The notes under the pieces were generated by a model. It did no database searches. It was not told the origin of the DNA and saw only the letters and a program-made list of their open reading frames with translations. A DNA stretch of 23,401 nt from positions 1 through 23,401 of the forward strand of contig JAEYXQ010000169.1 of NCBI GenBank assembly GCA_023431205.1, in the 5' to 3' direction. Every line of letters starts with the position of its first letter. Position 1 is the stretch's first letter. The DNA is from Pseudomonadota bacterium. Its GTDB lineage: Bacteria; Pseudomonadota; Alphaproteobacteria; Rhizobiales; Devosiaceae. Made by a program: the position numbers and the translations under genes. This document shows positions 14,199 through 22,288 of this stretch, piece after piece.

Positions 14199-15100
14199 TG
14201 TCCACCCGCGACTGGCTTCTCGCCGACTCCCCTACTTCGCGCATGCAGGCCAATGCCGGCCGCTTCTACCGCGTGGTCATCGCCCTGGTGCGCAATCCGC
14301 TCTCGGCGCTGGGGCTGGCGATCATCCTCCTGCTGCTGTTCGCTGCCGCCTTTGCGCCTTGGATCGCGCCGCACTCTCCCACCGGCCAGAACCTCTCCGC
14401 ACGCCTGCTGCCGCCCTCCGGCGAATACTGGATGGGCACGGACGAACTCGGCCGGGACATCTTCTCCCGCGTCATCTGGGGTTCGCAGATCACCCTGACC
14501 ATCGTGCTGCTGGTCGCCCTCATCTCCGCCCCCCTGGGCCTCTTCATCGGTGCCATCTCCGGCTATTTCGGAGGCTGGGTCGACCGCGTGCTGATGGGCT
14601 TCACCGATATCTTCCTGTCGCTGCCCAAGCTGATCCTGGCGCTGGCCTTCGTGGCCGCACTCGGCCCCGGCATCAACAACGCCATTATCGCCATCGCCAT
14701 CACGTCCTGGCCCGCCTATGCCCGCATTGCCCGGGCCGAGACGCTGACCATCCGCAATGCCGAGTACATTTCGGCGGTTCAGCTCGCGGGCGGTGGTCCC
14801 ATCCGCATCATCGTCCAGCATATCCTGCCCCTGTGCACCTCCTCTATGATCGTGCGCGTCACCCTCGACATGGCGGGCGTGATCCTGACCGCTGCCGGCC
14901 TCGGCTTCCTCGGCCTTGGCGCCCAGCCGCCCCTGCCGGAATGGGGCGCCATGATCTCGCGCGGCCGCACCTTCATCCTCGACCAGTGGTGGGTCGCAAC
15001 CATGCCGGGCTTTGCCATCATCATTGTCTCGCTCGGCTTCTGCTTCCTCGGAGATGGCCTGCGCGACGTCCTCGACCCCAAGAGCGAGGGAAAAGGCTGA
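14198..15100 (+). CDS. ABC transporter permease, DppC/OppC type
   Basis: This 300-residue permease has the N-terminal OppC-type region (RNPLSALGLAIILLLLFAAAF, the first helix near 32-52). The periplasmic motif EYWMGTDELGRDIFSRVIWG (77-96) is diagnostic of DppC/OppC. The EAA loop (YARIARAETLTIRNAEYISA onward, about 173-200) and the C-terminal GDGLRDVLDPK are present. It pairs with the DppB-type permease, whose stop it overlaps by 1 nt (TGATG). A 175-nt gap with a GC-rich inverted repeat separates it from the ATPase genes, an unusual break in this otherwise compact operon. Confidence 0.94.
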   Translation: MSTRDWLLADSPTSRMQANAGRFYRVVIALVRNPLSALGLAIILLLLFAAAFAPWIAPHSPTGQNLSARLLPPSGEYWMGTDELGRDIFSRVIWGSQITLTIVLLVALISAPLGLFIGAISGYFGGWVDRVLMGFTDIFLSLPKLILALAFVAALGPGINNAIIAIAITSWPAYARIARAETLTIRNAEYISAVQLAGGGPIRIIVQHILPLCTSSMIVRVTLDMAGVILTAAGLGFLGLGAQPPLPEWGAMISRGRTFILDQWWVATMPGFAIIIVSLGFCFLGDGLRDVLDPKSEGKG

Positions 15101-15136
15101 TGATTCTCTACACGAGCACGGCTGTCTCGGCTCCTT

Positions 15137-15247
15137 TGTCTCCCTCCCTCTTGAGGGGAGGGATCGAGGGTGGGGGTCCAGCAGTGGGCCACCGCGCTAC
15201 CCCCCACCCCAACCCTTTCCCTCAAGGGGTGAGGGAGGAATCCTCCA
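15137..15247. repeat. GC-rich intergenic inverted-repeat element (copy A)
   Basis: Between permease and ATPase genes, TCCCTCCCTC (15141-15150) faces GAGGGGAGGGA (15153-15163) across TT with one bulged base. GGGTGGGGGT (15168-15177) can pair with ACCCCCCACCC (15199-15209). A third arm CCCTTTCCCTCAAGGGGTGAGGG follows, and the right end is GGAGGA-A-TCCTCC (15234-15246). The whole 15141-15246 block can fold on itself. The vocabulary (CTCCC..GGGAGG..GGGTGGGGG) recurs at 16849-16878 and 17501-17536, indicating a dispersed family. No coding capacity is evident. Confidence 0.65.
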
Positions 15248-15275
15248 TGCGCTTGGCGCTTGCTGGAGCCACCCC

Positions 15276-16109
15276 ATGACCACCCTCCTCGAAGTCGAAA
15301 ACCTGCGCGTCAGCTTCCCCACGCACCGCGGCCGCGTCGAAGTGGTGAAGGGCCTGTCCTTCACCCTCGGTCGCGAGCGGCTCGGCATCGTCGGTGAATC
15401 CGGCTCCGGCAAGTCGATGACCGGCCGCTCGATCCTCAAGCTCATCCGCAAGCCCGGCCAGGTCACCGCCGACCGGCTGCACTTCGACGGCATCGACATC
15501 CTCGCGCAAAGCGAGCGGCAGATGCGCGACATCCGCGGCGCACGCATCTCCATGGTGATGCAGGACCCAAAATTCTCGCTCAATCCGGTGATGACGGTCG
15601 GCGCCCAGATCGCCGAGGCGCTGGTTGCGCACCGGAAGCTGCCGCGCGGCGACGTGCACGCCCGCGTCATCGAAATGCTGCAGGCTGTCCGCATCAACGA
15701 TCCAGAACGCGTCGCCCGCCTCTATCCGCACGAAGTCTCGGGCGGCATGGGCCAGCGCATCATGATCTCGATGATGCTGATCCCAGAGCCCGAACTGCTG
15801 ATCGCCGACGAGCCGACCTCGGCGCTCGACGTATCCGTACAAGCCCAGGTCCTCGACATCATCGACGACCTCGTCACCCGCAAGGGCATGGGCCTGATCC
15901 TGATCAGCCACGACCTCGCCCTCGTCAGCCGCTACTGCGACCGCATCCTGGTGATGAACGCCGGCCACGTGGTCGAGGAGTGCGCCGCCGGTGCGCTCGA
16001 CCAGGCGCAGCACCCCTATACGCGCGGCCTGCTCGCCGCCATGCCAACCATCGACGAAGGGCGGGACGAACTGCCCGTGCTCGATCGCACCCAGTGGGCC
16101 GGCACATGA
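15276..16109 (+). CDS. ABC transporter ATP-binding protein, DppD/OppD type
   Basis: This 277-residue cytoplasmic ATPase has Walker A GESGSGKS (40-47), Q-loop MQDP (95-98), and signature VSGGMGQR (154-161; Val-Ser-Gly-Gly with Met instead of the common Gln, as in many DppD proteins). Walker B is LLIADEP (174-180), D-loop SALD, and switch His212 in SHD. It ends shortly after HPYTRGLLAAMP (246-257), so the C-terminal oligopeptide/dipeptide domain is short compared with the usual 320-330-residue proteins. The ATG at 15276 has GGAG at 15265-15268. Its stop overlaps the next ATPase start (ATGA). It forms a heterodimer with the following ATPase. Confidence 0.93.
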   Translation: MTTLLEVENLRVSFPTHRGRVEVVKGLSFTLGRERLGIVGESGSGKSMTGRSILKLIRKPGQVTADRLHFDGIDILAQSERQMRDIRGARISMVMQDPKFSLNPVMTVGAQIAEALVAHRKLPRGDVHARVIEMLQAVRINDPERVARLYPHEVSGGMGQRIMISMMLIPEPELLIADEPTSALDVSVQAQVLDIIDDLVTRKGMGLILISHDLALVSRYCDRILVMNAGHVVEECAAGALDQAQHPYTRGLLAAMPTIDEGRDELPVLDRTQWAGT

Positions 16110-16840
16110 CCGCCATCGCAATTTCGGATCTCGACATCTCCTACGGCGACACCAAGGTGGTGTTCGGCGTCGATCTCACCATCGGCGAAGGCGAGAGCTT
16201 CGCCCTCGTCGGCGAGTCCGGCTCCGGCAAGTCCACCATCCTCCGGGCCATCGCCGGCCTCGCTCCCGATTGGACGGGTGCCATCTCGGTAATGGGCGAA
16301 CCGCGCAGCCACCATGTCGACCGGGCCGTGTCGCGCCAGGTGCAGATGGTGTTCCAGGACCCCTACGGGTCGTTGCATCCCCGCAAGACCATCGACGCGA
16401 CGCTATCCGAGCCGCTCGCCATCCACGGTATCGGCAACCGCGGCGAGCGCGTCGAGGCCGTGCTGCAGGCCGTGGGTCTCGACCAGCGCTTCCGTTTCCG
16501 CTTCCCGCACCAGCTTTCCGGCGGCCAGCGCCAGCGCGTCGCCATTGCCCGGGCGCTGATGCTAGAGCCCAAGGTGCTGCTCTTGGACGAGCCCACCTCG
16601 GCGCTCGACGTGTCGGTGCAGGCCGAAATCCTCAACCTGTTGAAGCGTCTGCGACGCGGACAGGGCCTCACCTACCTCCTCGTCACCCACAACCTGCCGG
16701 TGGTGAGCTTCCTCTGCGACCGTCTCGCCGTCATGCGGCAGGGCCGCATCGTCGAGATCGCCGACGTGGCTCAACTCAGGGCCGGCAAGCTGGACGATCC
16801 CTATTCCCGCGAGTTGCTCGCCGCCACCGAAGGCGCCTGA
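16106..16840 (+). CDS. ABC transporter ATP-binding protein, DppF/OppF type
   Basis: This 244-residue ATPase has Walker A GESGSGKST (36-44), Q-loop FQDP (83-86) in VFQDPYGSLHPR (typical of DppF), signature LSGGQRQRVAIARA (137-150), Walker B LLLDEP (158-163), and switch His195 in VTHN. It is shorter than the 300-330 residues usual for DppF because the C-terminal oligo-HPY extension is reduced to DPYSRELLAATEGA. Overlap of 4 nt with the upstream ATPase gene indicates coupled translation and equal dosage. It is the last transporter component before the GAF-domain gene. Confidence 0.93.
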   Translation: MTAIAISDLDISYGDTKVVFGVDLTIGEGESFALVGESGSGKSTILRAIAGLAPDWTGAISVMGEPRSHHVDRAVSRQVQMVFQDPYGSLHPRKTIDATLSEPLAIHGIGNRGERVEAVLQAVGLDQRFRFRFPHQLSGGQRQRVAIARALMLEPKVLLLDEPTSALDVSVQAEILNLLKRLRRGQGLTYLLVTHNLPVVSFLCDRLAVMRQGRIVEIADVAQLRAGKLDDPYSRELLAATEGA

Positions 16841-16848
16841 ACCTCGAT

Positions 16849-16878
16849 CCACCCTCCCCTCCAGGAGGCTGGGTGGGG
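16849..16878. repeat. GC-rich intergenic inverted-repeat element (copy B, short)
   Basis: CCACCC (16849-16854) pairs with GGGTGG (16871-16876), and inside it CTCC (16859-16862) pairs with GGAG (16864-16867). The CCTCCCCTCC...GGAGGCTGGGTGGGG wording is shared with the copy at 17501-17536. It occupies most of the 81-nt gap between the second ATPase gene and the GAF gene. Confidence 0.6.
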
Positions 16879-16921
16879 TGGTCGCGCACCGTCCTCGCCC
16901 ACAACTGCCCAAGGACCATCA

Positions 16922-17410
16922 ATGACTGACCACACCCCTGCCCTCGCCGCCTTCGATGCCGCCATCAGCAAGGCACAGACTGCCGAAGAGGCGTTCCGCG
17001 CCCTGCAGGACCTCGCCCGCGCCACCGTCGGCGCCAAGCTGTTCACCATCATGCTGGTCGACATGGAGGCCGAGCTGTCCCGCCGCGCCTATACCAGCGA
17101 CCCGGAAAGCTACCCCACCTCGGCCACCAAGCCGCTGAACTACGGCCCCTGGTTCGACATCGTTCATGGCAAGCGCGAGTTCTTCGTTGCCAACACCATC
17201 GAAGACATCGCCAAGGTGCTGTTCGACCACGAGCTGATCAATTCACTCGGCTGCCAGTCGGTGGTGAACGTGCCGATCATCCTCAAGGACGAACTGGTCG
17301 GGTGCATGAACCTGCTCGACGTCGCCGGCCACTACACCCCCGAGCGCCTGCAGACCATCCGCGACGTGCTCCTGATCCCCGCCAAGCTCGCAGTGCTTGC
17401 AGCCCGCTGA
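16922..17410 (+). CDS. GAF domain-containing protein
   Basis: This 162-residue soluble protein is essentially one GAF domain. Features are FRALQDLARATVGAKLFTIMLVDMEAELSRRAYTS (about 25-59), then LGCQSVVNVPIILKDELVGCMNLLD (about 108-132), then a C-terminal helix. GAF domains bind small ligands or sense redox and nitrogen compounds. No output domain (HTH, kinase, cyclase) is attached, and two cysteines (109, 127) lie in the core. The ATG at 16922 follows AAGGACC at the end of a repeat-bearing gap. As the last gene of the permease/ATPase operon it may sense the transported compound or modify the transporter or XRE-cupin regulator; this is inference from position. Confidence 0.85.
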   Translation: MTDHTPALAAFDAAISKAQTAEEAFRALQDLARATVGAKLFTIMLVDMEAELSRRAYTSDPESYPTSATKPLNYGPWFDIVHGKREFFVANTIEDIAKVLFDHELINSLGCQSVVNVPIILKDELVGCMNLLDVAGHYTPERLQTIRDVLLIPAKLAVLAAR

Positions 17411-17500
17411 GCCAGCCGTTCCTGCCCTACCTCCCCTTCGAGTGGAGCGAGGCGACGAACACAATGCTCCAGCAGGTGCACCCGACGTAACACCGGCCCG

Positions 17501-17536
17501 CCCCTCCCCCGCGAGCGGGGGAGGCTGGGTGGGGGC
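17501..17536. repeat. GC-rich intergenic inverted-repeat element (copy C), terminator position
   Basis: CCTCCCCCGC (17503-17512) and GCGGGGGAGG (17515-17524) form a perfect 10-bp inverted repeat, followed by CTGGGTGGGGGC that can partly pair with the upstream GGCCCGCCCC. It lies in the 136-nt gap between two convergent genes, where it could end or stabilise both transcripts, but it has no T-tract on either side. Same wording as copy B. Confidence 0.65.
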
Positions 17537-17546
17537 TCTCTCGCCG

Positions 17547-20500
17547 CTACGCCGCAGACGCAATCAGCGAGGCGTTACCCCCCGCCGCCGTCGTGTCGAC
17601 ACACACATGCCGCTCGAGCTGCAGCCGGCCGATCTCCCCCCGTCCCGTGATGATCGGCAGCAAGGCGCCCTCACGACGGCTCAGCGCCTGCCGTATCTGC
17701 TTGAGCCCGGCATCGTCTCCGAACCACGCCACCGCATCGAAGCCTCCGGCCGTGGCCAGCGCCGCGACATCATCGGCAATCTCGGCGCGGCACCCTGCCC
17801 GCTCCGCCATCTGCCGCTGCACCAGCATGTTCTCTTCGGTCGGCCCGAGGCACAGCAGCGTCCCGCGCGGCACCACATGGAGCCGGTTGCTCTCACCGGT
17901 CGGCCCCGGCAGGTCGACTACGCCATCCTGCAGGCTGCTGCCGGCCTGCGTGAACCGCGGCAGATAGTGCGGCCCGCCCGCTTTCGGACCGGTGCCGGAC
18001 AGCCCCTCGCCACCGAAGGGTTGTGAGCCCACCACCGCGCCGATCTGGTTCCGGTTGACGTAGATGTTGCCGGCATGGACCTGCCCCGCCAGCCGCTTCA
18101 CCCGCGACGAGATACGCGTGTGCATGCCGAAGGTCAGACCATAACCCGACGCGTTGATCGCGGCGATCACCTGCTCGAGTTGGTCGCCGCGGAAGGTCGC
18201 CACGTGCAGCACCGGCCCGAAGATTTCCTCGGGAATATCGGCAATACCGCCCACCCGGATCACTGTCGGACCAACAAAGGTGCCGCCCGCGTCCGGCGCT
18301 GCAAGCCGGTGAATCACCTGCGTCTCGCGCGCGGCAACATATGCGCTGATCTTGTCCCGCGCCGACCGGTCGATGATCGGCCCGACATCGGTCGCCAGTT
18401 CCCAGGGATTGCCGAGGCGCAGTTCGTCCATCGCGCCCTTCAGCATCTCGATGGTGCGCTCCGCCGCCTCCTCCTGCACATAGAGGATGCGCAGTGCCGA
18501 GCAGCGCTGCCCGGCCGACTGGAAGGCTGACGCCACCGCGTCGCGAACGGCCTGCTCGGTCAGCGCCGTGGTGTCGACGATCATCGCATTGAGACCACCG
18601 GTCTCGGCAATTAGCGGCGCCCGCGGGGAGGCGTGCTCCGCCATCGCCCGCTCGATCGCCCGCGCCGTCGGCAGCGACCCGGTGAACGCGACCCCGGCAA
18701 GGGCCGGGTGGGACGTCAGCAGCGTTCCGACCCGCGGTCCGCCGGGCAGCAGTTGCACTGCGTCGGCCGGGATGCCGGCCTCGTGCATCAACTGCACGGC
18801 CCGATGGGCGATCAGCGGCGTCTGCGGTGCCGGCTTGGCCAGCACCGGGTTGCCCGCTACCAGCGCAGCTGCAATCTGCCCGGTGAAGATCGCCAGCGGG
18901 AAGTTCCACGGCGAGATGCAGACGAACGGGCCGCGTGCCGATCCGGTCGGTTTCGTCGCCTCGTCGGCATAGTAGCGCAGGAAATCCACAGCCTCGCGCA
19001 CTTCCGACACCGCGTCCGCCCACGTCTTGCCCGCTTCCCGAGCCAGCAGCGCGTAGAACTCGGCGGCATTGGCCTCATAGAGGTCCGCCACCCGCCGCAG
19101 CAGATCGGCCCGATCACCGACGGGCCGGGAGGACCAGTCGCTCGCCACGGCCGCGGCAAACGCCTCGTGCACCTGTGCCTCGCTGGCTTCGACCACCACC
19201 CCTACCCGGTCGGCCGCATCCGCCGGGTTGATCACCGCCAGCTCTGTGCCACCGGCGGCGCTCATCGCTCCCAGCGGCTCCTCCCCCCACCGATGCGTCC
19301 GGAACTGCTGGCGCGCCGCATCGGCCTCGCCGAACGCCACCGGGTCGGTCAGGTCCAGCCCGCGCGAATTGCACCGTCCACCGAAGATGTCCATCGGCTT
19401 GGGAATGGCAGCATTGGGGATGCCGTCGCCCAGCGCCAACAACCTGCCGATCGGATCTTCGGCGACGGTCTCCGACGGAATGTCGTCATCGGCGATCTGG
19501 TAGACGAACGAGCCATTGGCGCCGTTCTCGAGCAGGCGCCGCACCAGATAGGCCAGCAGGTCCTTGTGCGCCCCGACCGGCGCATAGATGCGCGTCGTCG
19601 TCGCGTGCTGCTTGCGCAGCACTTCATGCAACTGCTCGCCCATGCCATGGAGGCGCTGGAACTCGTAGCTGTCGCGGCTCCGCCCCGCGGCATTGCCCAG
19701 GTGCAGCACCGCCGCGGCCGTATGGGCATTGTGGGTCGCAAACTGCGGATAGATGTGCTCGGCCGCAAACAGCTTGCGGGCCGCCGCGATGTAGCTGACG
19801 TCGGTTGCCGCCTTGCGGGTGTAGACCGGATAGCCCGGCAGCCCCAGCACCTGCGCCCGCTTGATCTCGGCGTCCCAATAGGCGCCCTTCACCAGCCGCA
19901 CCATGATCTTGCGATCGAGCCGGGCCGCCGTTGCTTCCAGCCAGTCGATCAGCGGCAGCACGCGCTTGCCATAGGCCTGCACCACCACGCCGAACCCGTT
20001 CCAGCCGGCCAGTTCCGGCGTCTCCAGCACCGCCTCGATTACATCCAGCGACAGGTCCAGCCGGTCCGCCTCTTCGGCGTCGATGTTGAAGCCCATGTCC
20101 GCCCTGGCCGCGGCCAGCGCCAGCTTGCGTGTCGCCGCCACCAGTTCGACCATGACGCGATTGCGCTGCGCCACCTCGTAGCGCGGATGCAGCGCGCTGA
20201 GCTTGACGGAAATGCCCGGATTGTCGCGCACCGCGCCATGGATGCAGTGCGGCGTCAGCGCCTCGATGGCATGGAGATACGCCTCGAAATAGCGCTGTGC
20301 GTCGTCCGCCGTCCGCGCCGCCTCACCCAGCATGTCATAGGAATACCGGTAACCGAGCGCTTCCGGTTTGCGCGCATGCACGATGGCCTCATCGATGGTG
20401 CGCCCGAATACGAACTGGCTGCCCATCAGCCGCATGGCGTGGCCCACCGCAGTACGGATCACCGGCTCGCCCAGCCGCGCCACCGCGCGATGCAGCGCGG

Positions 20501-20921
20501 TCCTGGGTCCCACTTCCGGCTCCCCGAGCACTTCCGCCGTCAGGTTCAGCGCCCACGACGAGAAGTTGACCAGCGGGCTCGGCGACCCGCCGAAATGGCT
20601 GGCCCAGTCGGCGCCGCCAACCTTATCGTGGATCAGGGCATCCACCGTCTCGCTGTCCGGCACCCGCAGCAGCGCCTCGGCCAACGACATCAGCGCCAGC
20701 CCTTCCTCGCTGTCGAGCCCGTATTCGGCCAGGAAGCTCTCCATCAGCCCGAGCTTGGTGCCGCCGCGAACCGCCTGCACTAGGTCCACCGCGCGCGAGG
20801 AAATCTCTTGTCGCGCCGCCGCATCCAGTCCCGTCTCGTCGATCAGGCTGCGGACGAGTTCGGTCTCGTCGGCATGGAGGCGGGAATGGAGGACACGGCG
20901 GGCATCGGAAGCGGAAATCAT
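17547..20921 (-). CDS. putA: Bifunctional proline dehydrogenase / L-glutamate-gamma-semialdehyde dehydrogenase PutA
   Basis: This 1124-residue protein oxidises proline to glutamate in two channelled steps. An N-terminal arm (1-~120) precedes the FAD-binding proline dehydrogenase barrel (about 150-480; MVRLVKGAYWDAEIKRAQ near 340-356 and RRLLENGANGSFVYQ near 461-475). The P5C dehydrogenase domain (about 520-990) has CISPWNFPLAIFTGQIAAAL (668-687), ETGGLNAMIV (773-782), and catalytic Cys807 in QSAGQRCSAL. The C-terminal ALDH-like domain with the tail VDTTAAGGNASLI (1108-1120) gives a length between 1000-residue type A and 1320-residue type C PutA; there is no N-terminal ribbon-helix-helix, so it is type B and does not self-regulate. 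The ATG at 20921 is preferred to a GTG at 20957. Divergent from an Lrp-type regulator. Confidence 0.96.
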   Translation of the reverse strand: MISASDARRVLHSRLHADETELVRSLIDETGLDAAARQEISSRAVDLVQAVRGGTKLGLMESFLAEYGLDSEEGLALMSLAEALLRVPDSETVDALIHDKVGGADWASHFGGSPSPLVNFSSWALNLTAEVLGEPEVGPRTALHRAVARLGEPVIRTAVGHAMRLMGSQFVFGRTIDEAIVHARKPEALGYRYSYDMLGEAARTADDAQRYFEAYLHAIEALTPHCIHGAVRDNPGISVKLSALHPRYEVAQRNRVMVELVAATRKLALAAARADMGFNIDAEEADRLDLSLDVIEAVLETPELAGWNGFGVVVQAYGKRVLPLIDWLEATAARLDRKIMVRLVKGAYWDAEIKRAQVLGLPGYPVYTRKAATDVSYIAAARKLFAAEHIYPQFATHNAHTAAAVLHLGNAAGRSRDSYEFQRLHGMGEQLHEVLRKQHATTTRIYAPVGAHKDLLAYLVRRLLENGANGSFVYQIADDDIPSETVAEDPIGRLLALGDGIPNAAIPKPMDIFGGRCNSRGLDLTDPVAFGEADAARQQFRTHRWGEEPLGAMSAAGGTELAVINPADAADRVGVVVEASEAQVHEAFAAAVASDWSSRPVGDRADLLRRVADLYEANAAEFYALLAREAGKTWADAVSEVREAVDFLRYYADEATKPTGSARGPFVCISPWNFPLAIFTGQIAAALVAGNPVLAKPAPQTPLIAHRAVQLMHEAGIPADAVQLLPGGPRVGTLLTSHPALAGVAFTGSLPTARAIERAMAEHASPRAPLIAETGGLNAMIVDTTALTEQAVRDAVASAFQSAGQRCSALRILYVQEEAAERTIEMLKGAMDELRLGNPWELATDVGPIIDRSARDKISAYVAARETQVIHRLAAPDAGGTFVGPTVIRVGGIADIPEEIFGPVLHVATFRGDQLEQVIAAINASGYGLTFGMHTRISSRVKRLAGQVHAGNIYVNRNQIGAVVGSQPFGGEGLSGTGPKAGGPHYLPRFTQAGSSLQDGVVDLPGPTGESNRLHVVPRGTLLCLGPTEENMLVQRQMAERAGCRAEIADDVAALATAGGFDAVAWFGDDAGLKQIRQALSRREGALLPIITGRGEIGRLQLERHVCVDTTAAGGNASLIASAA

Positions 20922-20965
20922 GGCAGGACACCTGGGACAACTGCCCGATTGTGCCACAGGCTCCG

Positions 20966-20980
20966 CAGGCGATCCGCCTG
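20966..20980. promoter_or_regulatory. Lrp-type palindrome in the putA / lrp-like divergent region
   Basis: CAGGCG-ATC-CGCCTG is a perfect 15-nt palindrome, centred 52 nt from the putA ATG and 69 nt from the regulator ATG. Its length and YAG...CTR ends match the 15-bp Lrp consensus form. The centre is GC-rich, unlike the AT-rich E. coli site, as expected in a high-GC genome. It is a good candidate site for the PutR-like activator. Nothing else convincing was seen in the 120-nt gap (20922-21041). Confidence 0.5.
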
Positions 20981-21041
20981 AACTGGCGCGCCTTTACAGG
21001 CCAATGCTACATAGAAGGTCACTCACACAGGACAACCACCC

Positions 21042-21512
21042 ATGGATCGCGCCGGAACCAGCCAGTTGGACCAGATCGATCGCCGCATTCTCGATGAGCT
21101 CTCGCGCAATGGCCGCATCAGCATTGCCGAGCTCAGCCGCCGGGTAAACCTGTCCAAGACCCCGTGCCAGGCGCGCATCAGGCGGCTCGAGGAACAGGGC
21201 TATATTCTCGGCTATCGCGCCGTGGTCGACCCCACCCGCCTCGGCCTGCCGCATGTCGCCTTCGTCGAGGTGCGTCTGAGCGACACCCGCAAGGCGGCGC
21301 TGGAAGCCTTCAACAAGGCCGTCCGCGCGCTGCCCGAGGTGGAGCAGGCCCACATGATCGCCTCGAGCTTTGACTACCTGCTCAAGGTGCGCACCAAGGA
21401 CATCGCCGCCTATCGTGAGGTGCTGGGCGAGAAAATCTCCGCTCTGCCCCACGTCGCCCACACCTCCACCCACGTCTCCATGGAAGCGGTGAAGGACGAC
21501 TCTGCCGACTAG
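21042..21512 (+). CDS. Lrp/AsnC family transcriptional regulator (PutR-like)
   Basis: This 156-residue protein has an N-terminal helix-turn-helix (about 8-60; LDQIDRRILDELSRNGRISIAELSRRVNLSKTPCQARIRRLEEQGYI). A C-terminal RAM/AsnC ligand domain follows (about 72-150; HVAFVEVRLSDTRKAALEAF and the ...YLLKVRTKDIAAY segment). The SKTPCQARIRRLEEQGYI recognition region is typical of PutR/BkdR-type Lrp proteins that activate putA in response to proline in alphaproteobacteria. The ATG at 21042 follows ACAGGACA. Its location directly divergent from putA supports that role. Its stop overlaps the stop of the convergent pxpA by 4 nt. Confidence 0.92.
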   Translation: MDRAGTSQLDQIDRRILDELSRNGRISIAELSRRVNLSKTPCQARIRRLEEQGYILGYRAVVDPTRLGLPHVAFVEVRLSDTRKAALEAFNKAVRALPEVEQAHMIASSFDYLLKVRTKDIAAYREVLGEKISALPHVAHTSTHVSMEAVKDDSAD

Positions 21513-22288
21513 GGTTCTTCCGCCTGCTCCGCCGCCTCGATCTCCGGCTCGTTGGCCGCGATGGTGATCCCCTCGCCCTCGAGCGCGTCGCGCACTTCGC
21601 GCGCCAGGTCCACCGCTCCCGGCGTGTCGCCATGGAGGCAAATCGAACGCGCCGTGGACTGGAGCACCGTGCCGTCCGCCGCGACGATCTCGCCATTCTT
21701 CGCAATCCGCAGGCAGCGCTCGATCACTGCTTCCGGATCCTCGATCACCGCGCCCGCTTCACTGCGCGGCACCAGCAGCCCCTCGGCCGTATAGGCGCGG
21801 TCGGCATAAGCCTCCCGGATCAGCGGCATGCCCACCGCCTTGGCGGCCCGCACCTGCTGGGAGTTGTCGAGCGCCAGCACCGCCATGGTCGGGTCCATTG
21901 CCTGGATGGTGGCAAAGATGCCGACGGCAAACGCCAGTTCCTCAGCGGTCTGGTTGGCGAGCGCCCCGTGCAGCTTCACATAGCCCAGCTTCACGCCCAC
22001 TTCGTCGGCGATATAGCGCACCAGGAACAGTTGCGAGCGGATCTGCCCCAGCAACTGGTCGAGCGGCATCACCACCCGGAAGCGCCCGAACCGCTTGCGG
22101 TCGACATAGCCCGGATGCGCCCCCGCCCGCACGCCACGAGCCTTGCAGATCCTGAGGATGTGCCGGATCGTCTGCGCATCGCCGGCATGGCCACCGCACG
22201 CAATCGAGGCACTCGACACGATCGAGAGCAGGTCCTCGTCCGTTCCCATGCCCTCGCCGAGATCGGCATTGAGGTCGATCGAGGTCAT
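21509..22288 (-). CDS. pxpA: 5-oxoprolinase subunit PxpA (LamB/YcsF family)
   Basis: This 259-residue subunit of the ATP-dependent prokaryotic 5-oxoprolinase opens pyroglutamate to glutamate with PxpB and PxpC. The N-terminal signature is DLNADLGEGMGTDEDLL (5-21), followed by SSASIACGGHAGDA (25-38), which is near-invariant in LamB/YcsF proteins. GVRAGAHPGYVDRKRFGR (53-70), the YVKLHGALANQ segment and CLHGDTPGAVDLAREV (about 218-233) are also present. Length is normal (about 245-260). Its start overlaps the pxpC stop by 4 nt. Last gene of the pxpB-pxpC-pxpA operon. Its product, glutamate, is also the product of PutA next door. Confidence 0.95.
   Translation of the reverse strand: MTSIDLNADLGEGMGTDEDLLSIVSSASIACGGHAGDAQTIRHILRICKARGVRAGAHPGYVDRKRFGRFRVVMPLDQLLGQIRSQLFLVRYIADEVGVKLGYVKLHGALANQTAEELAFAVGIFATIQAMDPTMAVLALDNSQQVRAAKAVGMPLIREAYADRAYTAEGLLVPRSEAGAVIEDPEAVIERCLRIAKNGEIVAADGTVLQSTARSICLHGDTPGAVDLAREVRDALEGEGITIAANEPEIEAAEQAEEP

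Noticed and set aside
18633..20783. Very long open frame (716 codons) on the plus strand opposite putA
   Set aside because: It is antisense to a well-conserved PutA, rich in Arg/His/Gln as expected for a shadow of a high-GC gene, and shows no motifs.
20922..20957. GTG start extending PutA by 12 residues
   Set aside because: The extension (Cys/Pro-rich) is unlike PutA N-termini; ATG at 20921 gives the expected MISASDARRV-type start.
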